From Gremmenia infestans (lineage: Eukaryota; Ascomycota; Leotiomycetes; Helotiales; Hamatocanthoscyphaceae): 64,000 bases of DNA. Position numbers and translations under genes: made by a program. The stretch covers positions 2,418,001 through 2,482,000 of the forward strand of contig JAFEVB010000002.1 of NCBI GenBank assembly GCA_032629725.1. The letters run 5' to 3'. Position 1 is the stretch's first letter, and each line of letters begins with the position of its first letter. Positions 48,001-60,000 of the stretch are shown here, in pieces. A model generated the notes under the pieces. It had not been told where the DNA came from. It saw only the letters and a program-made list of their open reading frames with translations, and did not search any database.

Positions 48001-51000
48001 TGGTCGGAACCATCTCGCTCTTCTAAATCAAAAGACCGCGAGAAGACTTCTAGTTCAGAGATTTCTCGATCCTCTAAATCTAGAGATCGTGACGAATCTT
48101 CTCGCTCGGAAACCGCTTGGTCTGAACCAGCACGCTCGAACAAGGCTAAAGACCGAGAAGAGCAAGTTCGTTCATCTGCATCAGACGTCGTTTCTTCTCC
48201 GACCTCTAAAGGAGTTACCTGGGGTCAAAATGAGACAAAGCACTTCGAGGTAGAAAGTCCTTCCGACCATAAAGAAGATTTCATCTCAAACTCCGAAGTC
48301 AAAGCCTTGGAGGATCTTCCAGAGTCTAAGCAATCCACTATGTCTAAATTCGGTGGATGGGGCGCAATCGCTGCCGGTATTGTGGGGGCTGGTGCGGGCG
48401 CTACTGCTGCAAGCTCAAGTGAGACTTCTAAGAAGTCTACATTTGAGGAGAACGAAAAGAAGCAAGACAGTCCTTACGAGTATCGAGGTGTGGTTGTCGA
48501 GCCAGAGAGTCCTCCGCGAAGGCGAAGTCCTCCTTCTGCAGGCCCAAAGCCCACCAAAGGGGGTTCATCTCGTGTTCCTGGAGCTTTTGATGATGACTTG
48601 GACTTTACTGCAACAGTTGCTGCAGGGTTACAGGACACGGGCTTTGATCCCAATATCGTAATTGAAGATCCAACATTCCGAAGACGTGACTCTCCTCCTG
48701 GATCTAATGAGCCTGGAGTATATCGAACTCCCTATGCGGAAACAGTCTCGGATCTTGGCGCAATACCAACTAATGTATCGGAAGTCGGATCTTCTCAAGG
48801 TTTTGTAATGGGCGAAGTGGCCAGCACTCCTCGAGATTGGCCCAGTGTTTCGCCTGACCGCGATGACTCGGCTCCTAAGTTGAGCAAGAAAGAGCAGAAG
48901 AAGCGCGACAAGGCTGCAAAGAGACAAAGTGACGATATGGCAACTTTCGAGGAAACACCACCAACAAAGGCAGAAGAACCAGACGACTATTTCGAGCCCA
49001 CGTTAAGCAAGAAAGACCAGAAGAAGCGCAACCAGGAGGCCAAACGTCAGAGCAGCCTTGCTGAAGATATTACGCCCATTGTAGAGCCTTCAATCTCCCG
49101 AGGGTTTGTAGAGGAGCCGGAGAGCTACGCTGAGCCGAGCAAGAAGTCGAAGAAAAAGTCGAAGAGGGAGTCAATAAACTTTGACGATGTCGAAGAAGCT
49201 TCTGCGCCTGAGGCACCACGAGATGGAAGAAAAGTGTCTGTTCCTGTTGACGCATTCGATGACCTGCAGAATGAAGAAGATGAATGGGCCCAGCCAAAGT
49301 CCAAGAAGAAGTCGAAGCGCGACAGTGATCGTTACGACTCTCCTGCACGATCCGTTCCACCTGAGGCCTCTTCAGAATTATCGAGATCGTCTAGCAAGAA
49401 ATCCAAGGACAGATCGAAAAGAAAGAGTGTCGACCAATACGAGCCTGACCCAGCGGAAGTATCTCTTCCACCAAGTACGCCTTCTGAAACCAGCCGGGAT
49501 GGGGACCATGATGATCGAAAATCCCGCAAGGCTTCATCAAGAGACAGCGGTATTTTTGAAAGTACAGAACGTGACGATTCAAGGTCTGTAGTCTCCTCGA
49601 GATATGATGACGAGCCTCGCAAGTCAAAGAAGAAATCAAGGAGCAGCACCAAAGATGACTTCGATGATACACGATCAGTTGCTTCAGCACCCGCTGGTGA
49701 TGAGGATTCGAAGAGGGGCAAGAAGGACAAGAAGAGCAGTGGAGGCTTCTTTGGACTTTTTGGATCCAAATCCGAATCCGGCGCGAGAGACGATAGCCCC
49801 AAGAGATCTAAGGACGACTTCGAGGACGTGAAAAAGAAGAAGAAATCCAAGAGAAGCTCCATGCCAGATGCTTCTAGTCTTTATGGTGATCTCGGAGCCA
49901 CCTCTGTGAATGATCTCTCACGCTCGGTGTCTAACGGCCATGGGTCAAGTAAATATGATGATGATCTCGACCATGGGGTTCGAAGCGATGGCGAAAGAAA
50001 GAAGACTCGTTCGAGAGCGGAGAGTACCTCTTCGAAGAAGGATTCTTTTTTAGGTAAAGCCGGCACCCTTGGCGCGGGTGTCGGCATTGCAGGCGCTGCT
50101 GTAGCAATTGCTGCTCAGCATCACCAGCAATCAAAAGCCGATAATGCCTACGATGAATCAGAGCATAGACGCTCTAGTAGGTATGAAAAACGGGTGCAGA
50201 TGGAAGATGAGCTTGATCCGGAGATCAAGCGACGAGAATTCAGGCCTTCTATCGACCCGCAATATGGCGATCTACTCCCATTACCACCAAGTACTCCAAC
50301 ATCACCTAACGTTGAGCCACTCGATAATTTACCAGATTTGCCAGATAGCGGTCCAGAAACACCAGAGGCTGAGCGACTTCATAAAGAAAAGCACAAGATG
50401 CGCCGGAACATACATGACACTCCAACGAAGTCGCCTAGTCACAGTGCAGTCCCCTTGAAGTTCATCATGGGCAACAGATCAAATCCTTCATCCCCAGGTT
50501 TGGTCCGATCTTCTCCAGCGCAATCGCCCTCTATTCCAAGTCAAGATTCCACTGCTTTCGGTAGAAACCGGCACCGGCCCACTCATTCTTGGGACAGTGC
50601 AAGGGAGTACAAGCCTCTGTATCTTGTGGAGAGCAACCGACGCTCATCTCAGATCCTAGCAACACAAGAAGAAACTACCTTGCCAGAACTCCCCCCAAGC
50701 CAAAGCACGTCACGAAGCTCATCACAACTTGATTTATACGATGCAGCACAGGGACTTGGTCTTGACTTTGATAAGCCATCATCAGAAGAGCATGCCCCCT
50801 CAAAACAGTTATCGATTGACACTGGACTCGCTTCCTCAGACCCATCCGCGGGATTGCTCGATTCTCAGCAGTCCACTCCAAAAGCAGGCATCACATCCCA
50901 CGATTTCGAAGAACGTTTTCAATCTCCAGATGGAAATGCATCTAAAGCCATTGCTACCGCAGGCTTGGTGTCTACAATCGGCTACTTTGCTTCATCTCCC

Positions 51001-54000
51001 AGCAACCGAACGACGAAAGAAAACTGGATGGATGACCTGCCGTCGGCTCAACGGCAACCGTCCCCCGTCGACTCGATGTCAAAAGATAGGAGCTCTTACT
51101 TGCTTCGATCGTCGCCCATTTCGGTGAAAGATGATATTAGATCTGAGGAGCAGGCGATGAATTCTCCTCTGCGCACAAAATCCACGTTTTCTGATGATGC
51201 TTTGAATAGCACAGAAGAGCCAGAGATTCGGGATATCTTTGAGTCGGGGAAAGATCCGCAACATGATGCTTCGGTTGAGGACTCCTCCGTTGCACAACTA
51301 CCCCACGAAGCAGAGCAGATTCACGATGAAGCCGAGCCTGCTGACGAGCCTTCCTTTAACAAGTCCAAGAAAGACAAGAAAAAGGACAAAAAGAAAGGCA
51401 AGGGGCTTTCACGATCTTCTACCCAAGATGATGCTTCTTTGCCAGAGGTCACGACTTCAGTCGATTTACAACCCACACCTGGTGACATTGAACCAGAGGA
51501 GGAATTTTCTACCACTAAATCTAAGAAGGACAAGAAAAAAGACAAGAAAGGTAAATTGATCTCATCTTGGGAGGCTGAGGATGAAGCAAGCACATCGCAA
51601 CCGCTTGAAACACCGTTGGTGGAGGAGAACCGAGAAATTGTTGAAGAACTAGCTCCTGTTGACGTTCCATCCGAAAAATTTTCAATGCCTAAGTCTAAAA
51701 AGGACAAGAAGAAAGATAAGAAGAAAGACAAATCTATCTCATCTTGGGAGCCAGAGGAACCAACGCCTTTTCAGCCAATCGCAGAATCCTTGCCAGAAAG
51801 CAGTCCGGAAATTGTGGAAGAGCCTCCTACTACTGCCGATGCCGGTCCCTCTGAGGGATTAACTTCGGTGTCCAAGAAGAACAAGAAAAAGGACAAAAAG
51901 AAGGGTAAATCTACCGGATCATGGGAGCCTGAGCAAGACGAGTCCAAGCCATCAGCTACTCAAGAAGACAACCTCGCCGAGACGGTTCAAGACCTCATTG
52001 AAGAAAAAGCTCCCTTCCCTGACGATTCCCGAACCCCCGAGACCAAGAAGAGCAAGAAAGAGAAGCGGAAATCAGTTACCTGGCAAGCAGATGAAGAACT
52101 CGCAGTCCCAGAGCCAACCTCTCCGCCGAAGCTAGACTTGGAACAGGATTTCGCCCAAGAAGTTCCTGCAGCTGATAACTTCGAGTCTTTTTCTACAAAG
52201 AAGAGCAAGAAAGGTAAAAAGGGCAAATCGACAGTTTCCTCCGAGCCAGAAGCGGAGATCGAATTTTCACAATCGTCTTCAAGAGAAATTGAGTCAGAGG
52301 ATCCTTCCTCAGAACCAGCCACTCCGGACTTTGAGGACGCCCAAGATTTTGTGATGCCGGACTCAAAGAAGAACAAGAAGAAGGGCAAGAAGTCTCAATC
52401 ACTTGGTCCAGAAGAAACGTTCGATACTGGACCAGTGCGCGACAAATCCGACGATTCTACTGAGAAATCCGCAACAGTTGGGCACATGGAAGACGAACCT
52501 TTAACCGACAAAGCAGTTGAGGAGCCTGAGCAAATCCTCATTCCTGGATCAAAGAAGAACAAGAAGTCTAAGAAATCTCAAGCATGGGAAGACCCTGAGC
52601 CTCCCGTTTCCCAAATGGATGCCCAAGCTGTCGAGTCCTTTGCCCCAATACCAGCTGAAGTGGCGGTAGAAGAGTTCACAATGCCATCTTCGAAGAAAGG
52701 GAAGAAGAAATCCCGCAAGTCGCAAACCTTCCAGGTAGATGAGGAAGCACGACCCGAAAGCCTCAAAGAGGAAGAGGAGAAATCCACGGAAGCAAACAAA
52801 GCCCCAGAAGTCTTAAGCGACAAGGCTACACTACTGGATGCACCAACACCAGCAACTCCCTTCGCAACAGCTGAGGAGTTCCCGGCGTCTCCGAACTCAG
52901 GCTACTTCCCATCAGCTGCATCACTCCACAGTCCCGAAAAGCTTCAGGTCTTAGAGGATTCACAAAGTCAAGGATATTTCCCTTCATCTATGGCTATACT
53001 TCCCGCAGCAGCTGCCGGTCTCACCGCTTTAGCTGCCAATCGCGACGAGAAAGACGTAGCGCGACCAGATGACCCTGATTCCCAAGCTACGGCATCTGAA
53101 ACAGTGGATCAGAAGCCTGCTCCCGATGGCCTTGCTGCTGGCTATGACAATGACCAACTTAGTCTCGCGAGACAATTACAAGAAGAATTCGGCTCCAGCA
53201 GTAAGAAGTCAAAGAAGGACAAGAAGAAGCGCCAAAGTCTACCTTCAACGCCCGATCCAGAGAGCTCTAGATCAAGAAATGTCGACGATACTACGGAATC
53301 GCATCCTCGCGCAAGAAGCCTATCGATTGGCCCAGCTGCTGAAAGTGCCGAGCGAAAAAACTTGTACTCGGAAGATCAGCTAGAACTTGCTCGGCAGCTC
53401 AAGGCCGATTTCGAGAAAGGCAGTAAGAAGTCGAAGAAAGACAAGAAAAAGCGTGGAGATAGCTTAGGCCCTTCGACTCGGGATAATGCTTTCGGTCAAG
53501 GCTTGGACGATCCAACCACTAAGGGAGCCGATGTTCAAGACAATGCGCCAATGTTAGGCCTCGAAGATGAGACTCCGAAGGGTGACGGACTTGCTGCAGG
53601 TTATCAAGAAGAGCAGCTCTCACTTGCTCGCCAATTGCAGGCAGAGTTTGGAGGCTCCGGCTCGAAGAAATCCAAAAAAGACAAGAAGCGTCGAAGTGCA
53701 TCTCAAACTCCACTGGAGCAAGAAACACCCGACGACGACTATTTCGGAGCTGCAGCTCAAGCACCTGTCTTAGATGTCCCATCCAGCGAAGAGCCAGCCA
53801 ATATTCCTGAAGCGAGCTCCGCCAACGAGACAACCCGCGATGGTCTGGCAGTTGGCTACAAAGAAGAACAACTCGAGCTTGCGCGACAATTAAAGGAGGA
53901 ATTCGGATCCGGCTCTAAATCGAAAAATGGCAAAAAGGATAAGAAGCGCCAGAGTCTAGGCCGTAGCAATACCGACGATGATTTATCTTCCAGTCTTACC

Positions 54001-57000
54001 GCTGCAGAAGCTGAAGGTTCGCTCGAACGTGATGCCCCCGCTCCGCTGACTACAGAAGCGGGACCAACTGACCCTCAAATCGCTGAGCCTGAGGATGAAT
54101 TCGCCTTTGTAGCGAAGAAGTCTAAGAAGGATAAGAAGGGAAAGAAGCGCGAAAACCCTACTCGTACCACGACTGAAGAGAGCTTACCCTCTGAAGCCCA
54201 AGAAACTCCAAATACCGATGTGCCTCAACCTGAGACTGTAGAACCCAGAGACGCCGATCTTCCCCAGCCCGAGATTATAGAAACTCGAGATGCAGATGTT
54301 CCTCAGCCTGAGATTGTCCCAGAAGCTGCTCCAGAGAATGTACAGCCAGTCGACGACTTCGAATTTACTTCAAAGAAGTCAAAGAAAGACAAGAAGAGCA
54401 AGAAGAGGGAGAGTCTCCTCCGGGGTACGACTGATGATAACTTGACCCCTGATGCTCCTGCCAAGGAAAGCGACGCTTTGAACGTTGGTACTTCTCCGCC
54501 AGAAACTGTTGAGGAGCCATCTCAAGAGTCTAACACTGCTACGCCTGCGGATGAATTTGAGTTCACTGCGAAAAAGTCCAAGAAGGATAAGAAAGGCAAG
54601 AAACGTGAAAGTTTAACTCATAGTACCCCCGATGAGAACGTGGTGTCAGAAGCGCCGGTACCAAGTGCGAGCGAATCTCGAGAACTTGATATATCCCAGC
54701 CAGAACCTAGTGCTAGTGAAGATGTTCTACCAAAGCCCGAAGCTGAGCCTATGGACGACTTCGCATTCACAACGAAAAAGTCCAAGAAGGACAAGAAAGG
54801 CAAGAAGCGTGAGAGTTCAATTCCAAGTACGCCTGATGAGAATGTGGTGCCGGCAGCGCAGGTGCCAAGTGCGAGCGAGTCGCGAGAACCCGAAATTTCT
54901 CAGCCGGAAACCAATCAAGACATTTCACCCGAACCTAAGGCTACTGAGCCCGTAGACGAATTCGCACTCACACCGAAAAAATCGAAGAAAGATAAGAAAG
55001 GCAAGAAGCGCGAGACTCTGAATCAGAGTACGCCTGATGAAGACGTGGTGCCAGAAGCGGTGGTGCTAGAAGCGCAGGTGCCAAGTGCGAGCGGCTCGAG
55101 AGAACCTGATATTTCTCAGCCAGAAACCAGTCAAGAAATCTTACCTGAAGCTGAGGCTGCTGAGCCCGGAGATGAATTCGCCCTCACACCGAAAAAGTCG
55201 AAGAAAGATAAGAAGGGGGAAAAGAAGAAAATTTTTGCGCCAACTACGGCACCTGATAAGACTGCTCCTGATGAGACTCCTCCGGTTGAAACTGCTCCCG
55301 ATGAGACTCCTCCTGTTGAGACTGCTCCTATTGAATCCGGCAAAGACATTGAAGCGTTACACAACCCCAGAGATGTTGATTCAGAAGACGTCGTCGCTAT
55401 TCCCAGCGAGTTGCCCCCTGCTGAGGATGACTGGGCCGTGCCAGGAAAGAAGTCCAAGAAAGACAAGAAGAAGCGTCAAAGTCTTCCGACTTCAGATGCT
55501 GCTGACCAACTGCATTCTGACGCCAACCCAGCACCAAATCCCTCAAGTGAAGAGCCGTCCATTGCTGTGAGCCCTGCAATCGAGCCTGTGAGCGCGCCAG
55601 CTGATGACTTTGGCTCCACATCGAAGAAATCGAAGAAGGGCAATAAAAAGCGACAAAGCTTGCTTCGATCCTCGACCTTTGATGAGACGCCAGAGCAGCA
55701 AGTTGAAGACAAGAATGTGGAAATTGCATCCAGTAGCCAAGATATCAAGGACATCGAATCTCTTCCATCTGCCGAACAAGATGATGGATTCGAAGTTACA
55801 TCTAAGAAATCCAAGAAAGACAAAAAGAAAGACCGCCGTAGCACGCAAGAACCTTCGACGACCGATGATGTATCAACGGCTTTGCAGGAACCAGTTGGCA
55901 TTGAGCAAGGTGGTGAGATTACAAGCCAACCGCACGACCCGGTCCCATCTTTGGAAGATCCTACCCCAGCACTTGATTCTTCCAGCCATGAACCATCGTT
56001 GGATGAAGGAACTCTTGCTCAGCCAGCTCCAGACGCCACGCAAGAAGAGACGGATAACCTCTTCGATGAATTTTCCTTTTCCAAAAAGTCTAAGAAGGAC
56101 AAGAAAAAACGTAAGGACTCGTCCAAGCCCAGTTCCGAAGAAGTGTCAGGAATCTCAACGCCCTTGGACCCTCTTGCCGAGACAAAAGAGCAGCCCACTG
56201 TATCTCCAACATCAAAAGAGGCCGAGCAAGAAAAACCATCTGTCGTTGCAGAAATACTGGACCCTGCCCCAAAGGTAGATGCTGAAGGGACTGGCGTTTG
56301 GGATGCTTTCTCAACCAAGAAGTCCAAGAAGGACAAGAAGAAGAAGAACATTTCCCGGGATACTTCAGGAGAGCCATCTGGAATTTCAACGCCTCTTGAT
56401 TCAGCTCCACAATCCTTAATGGAAGTTTCCGAAGCGAATTCACAATCTAAGAACGTACTCGACAAGGAAGAAGTTCTTGACGTACAATTGGCATCCGAAA
56501 CGCCCGCAACTCCGCAAGGTGTCGCCGAGGAGCCAGAACAAGACGAATTCTTTTCCAACTCCAAGAAATCCAAAAAGGATAAGAAGAAGCGCAAGTCTGG
56601 CTTGTCCACACCTATTGAGACCACACCTATCCAGGCTGTTCCGGAAACTTCCGTGTCAGTTGAAGAGCCCTTCGACCAAGAACAGTCCACGTCCGAACAG
56701 CAGGTTGATGAGCCAATCATTCCTCCTTCGGCGCAAGAAACTGTCGATGAGCCAGAGCAAGATGAACGGGCTTCTCTTTCTACTAAGAAATCCAAGAAAG
56801 ACAAGAAGAAGCGCCAATCCGGGTTGTCGACTCCGGCGGATGAGGATACAAAACCAGTTGGAGAGCCTGTTAGCGTTGTTGCACCGCTTGCCGTTATCGC
56901 CACCAAAGACATTATTGACGAATCTTCTAAGAATAAGGAATCGCCGGCAAGCGTTGCTAGTCAAGATACAATCCAGGAACCTGACGACAACGAATGGGGT

Positions 57001-60000
57001 TCTTTTTCGACCAAGAAATCCAAGAAAGACAAGAAAATGCGTAAATCCGGACTTGCCACACCAATTGAAGAGATCGTAGACAAGAGCGGTCCTAGTGAAG
57101 AGACCATTGCTAGTGAGAATCAGATCTTCCCCGAACCTACGCAAGATGTCGTCGAGGAACCCAAGCTGGGGGATTTGCCAACATCCACTGAGACCCGCGA
57201 GATAGTTGATGAGCCTTCACATCTTGAGGAGCCGTCCGTCCCCGCTACTTTGCAAGAGGCTGAAGAACCTGTGGATGAGTGGTTCTCCTCGGCCAAAAAG
57301 ACCAAGAAAGACAAGAAGAAACGCAAGTCTGGTCTTTCGACTCCGGTAGAAGAGATTTCCGAGAAGCCAATTGAGACAGCAGAATCATCCACACGGGCAC
57401 GAGAGATACTTGAAGAGCCTGCAAGATCTGAGGAGTCGGCACTCACTCAATCACCAAAAGTGTTGAAAGAGCTAGTAGATGATCAGACACCAATATCAAA
57501 AAAGCATTCCAAGAAAGACAAGAAACGAAAATCTGGGCTGTCTACTCCAGCAGACGAGCTATCCACGGAGTCTTTCGAGCCTGGACCATCTATGTCCGCT
57601 GCAACGCCAGATGCTATTGAGGAACTTGCCAAAAATGAGGAGCCGATAATTACTGCACCTGCGCAAGAGGTAATCAAAGAGCCAGTCGATGAGTGGGCGT
57701 CAATCTCAACCAAGAAGGATAAGAAGGATAAGAAGGATAAGAAGCGCAAATCTGGACCCCCCACGCCGGCAGAGGAAATACAGGAACAAATTGTAGCTGT
57801 CGAAGAGCCTCGAGACTTAAGCATTGACTCCACAGGTCCACAACCATCCGGTGAAATTGAAGCGCATTCTATTGAGGCCCCTGACAAACCCAAGGACAAA
57901 GAAATTGAAGGACCAATGGAGCAGGATTCTGGCGCCGCTTATGCACAAGAAACTGTCGAGGAGCCAGTCAATCTGGAAGTATCTCCCCTCCCTGAAGGTT
58001 CTCAAGATCCTGTGCAACCCCCCGGAGATGAGTTGGGTTCCTTCTCAACTAAGAAGTCCAAAAAGGACAAGAAGCGCAAGTCTGGCCTTTCAACGCCACA
58101 GGAAGAAACATCGACTAGCACCAAACCTCAAAAGCATTTGGAAACTGAAGGCTCGATCGAACAGCCGTCTTCCGATCCTCTTGGAGTTCAAACCGTTGAA
58201 GAATTTACGCAACCCTTGAGTGAGAAATTGGATGACAAAGATGGGACAATTCAAGATGATGGTTTTGGGTTCGCGAAGAAATCTAAGAAGGATACAAAGG
58301 GAAAACGAGGATCTAGGCTTGACACGGAGGCTGATGCCACGAATATTCTCCCAGAAGACTCACCTATTACGACAGAGAGTTCTCGTGAGCAAGGGCCTTC
58401 CATCGCAGCAGAACAATTGGTTGTCAATCCTGTTGATATTGAGCAAATGAGCCCATCTCTCAAGGACAAATCTAGAGACACAAAGAGCGCTTCACTTCCC
58501 ACCCCAGAGAATTTTGGGAGCGAGGAGACCGATGCTTTCCCAACCGACCTCTCTCGAAAATCATCCAAGAAGGATAAGAGGAAGCGTCAAGCCACTCTTG
58601 ATGCTACCATACCCGGTGATGTTGGATCGGCAAAAGCTGCCTTGACATCTTGGGCTGATGAAGTCGAAGAGGCTGAGGTGGAAAGAAAACTACCAGTCAT
58701 TGAAGATATTGCAAAGGACGAATCTCTCTCGCACATCGCACTCACAACCGAAGCGTCCCCTGTGGACGACTTCCTCAGACCTACAAAGAAAGGCAAGAAG
58801 GGAAAGAAGAAGAATACTGGGTCAATCGGTTCACCATCTATGGCAGAGTCCTTCCGTCCTCCGATTGGAGAAGATATCCCCAAGGACGAGAACATCAGCG
58901 CGGCAGGCCTAGCTGCAGCGGGATCAGCAGCTCTGGCTGGCGCAGCTATTCTCAGTAAGTCCAGCGGAAAGGAGAGCGAACCAAGTACTTCTGCTAGTGG
59001 CGCCTCAACGCCAGCGCGAAAGTTGTCAAAGAAGGAGAAGCGTAAGATGAGCATTGATCACAGGGCTCCAAGAGATGACATTTTCGACGATCCTGCGCTT
59101 TGGGAGGGTGCTGACCCTAAGGAATTTGAAGAATCAAGGGGCCAAGAGAAAGACTATGATGGTGATGATGGTTTCTGGTCCCCTCCTGGGGAAGAACAAT
59201 CACACGCAGACCCAGTCGCATCCCACGAGCCAAGTGAAATCAGTAGAGAGCTAAAGCATCCTCATGACGAAACATCTCAGACACCTCTAATTCCACCAAC
59301 AACGACAGCTTCGAATGTTCAACATCCAGTATCGACACCGCTAAGGCTTACCGATATACCGCTGCTCAGCCATCAAAACGCCTCAACTCCATCTGAATCC
59401 ATGAGCCAATCTCAGCATAGGGGAGTTGATTTCGAGGAACAACCGATCGAGCGTACGCCATCCCGAAAGAGCAGATATAATACGGGATTTTCAGACTTGC
59501 CGGTAGTCAGAGAAGAAAGCCCAGTTCGATATGAATCTGATCTTCAAGTTAAACGAGGTCACCATGAAGATGATGCCAATAGAGACAGCGCATTTGTTAC
59601 TGAATCGCCAATTCCACCCCAAGGGGCCTTCGCAGATGTTCATGATGAGCACGTTCGTGACAGTGGTGTCCATATGCATGACATATCGCCAGCTGGGGAA
59701 GTGCTCGCGCGAGCGCCAGTTTCTTCCTCGGATGATGCCATCGCTAGCTTGGCGTGGCCTCAGGTCGATGAAGAAGCAGAGACGGTCGCCATTGACAAGT
59801 CCTTGAGGCCAAAGGTTGTGAGTGACAAGCACCGCCGTGAAGAGAGTTCACGAAGCAGTCGCGATTTACATGAGCCGAAAGAAGACAGAAATATAGATTT
59901 CTTCCAGGCTCAGCGGCCTTCAGACGAGCGAGTAGACAAGCATCACAACGAAAAGCGCTCAAGTATTGATCTTCTTCCATCTCAGAAAGACAAGGAGGAG

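Noticed and set aside
49332..58568. Many minus-strand frames of 100-300 codons rich in Ser/Phe/Leu (FFLSFLDF repeats) opposite the giant gene
   Set aside because: They are the reverse reading of the Lys-rich repeat codons (AAG AAG read as CTT CTT) and stay open only because the sense strand avoids certain codons. They have no starts or splice sites of their own.
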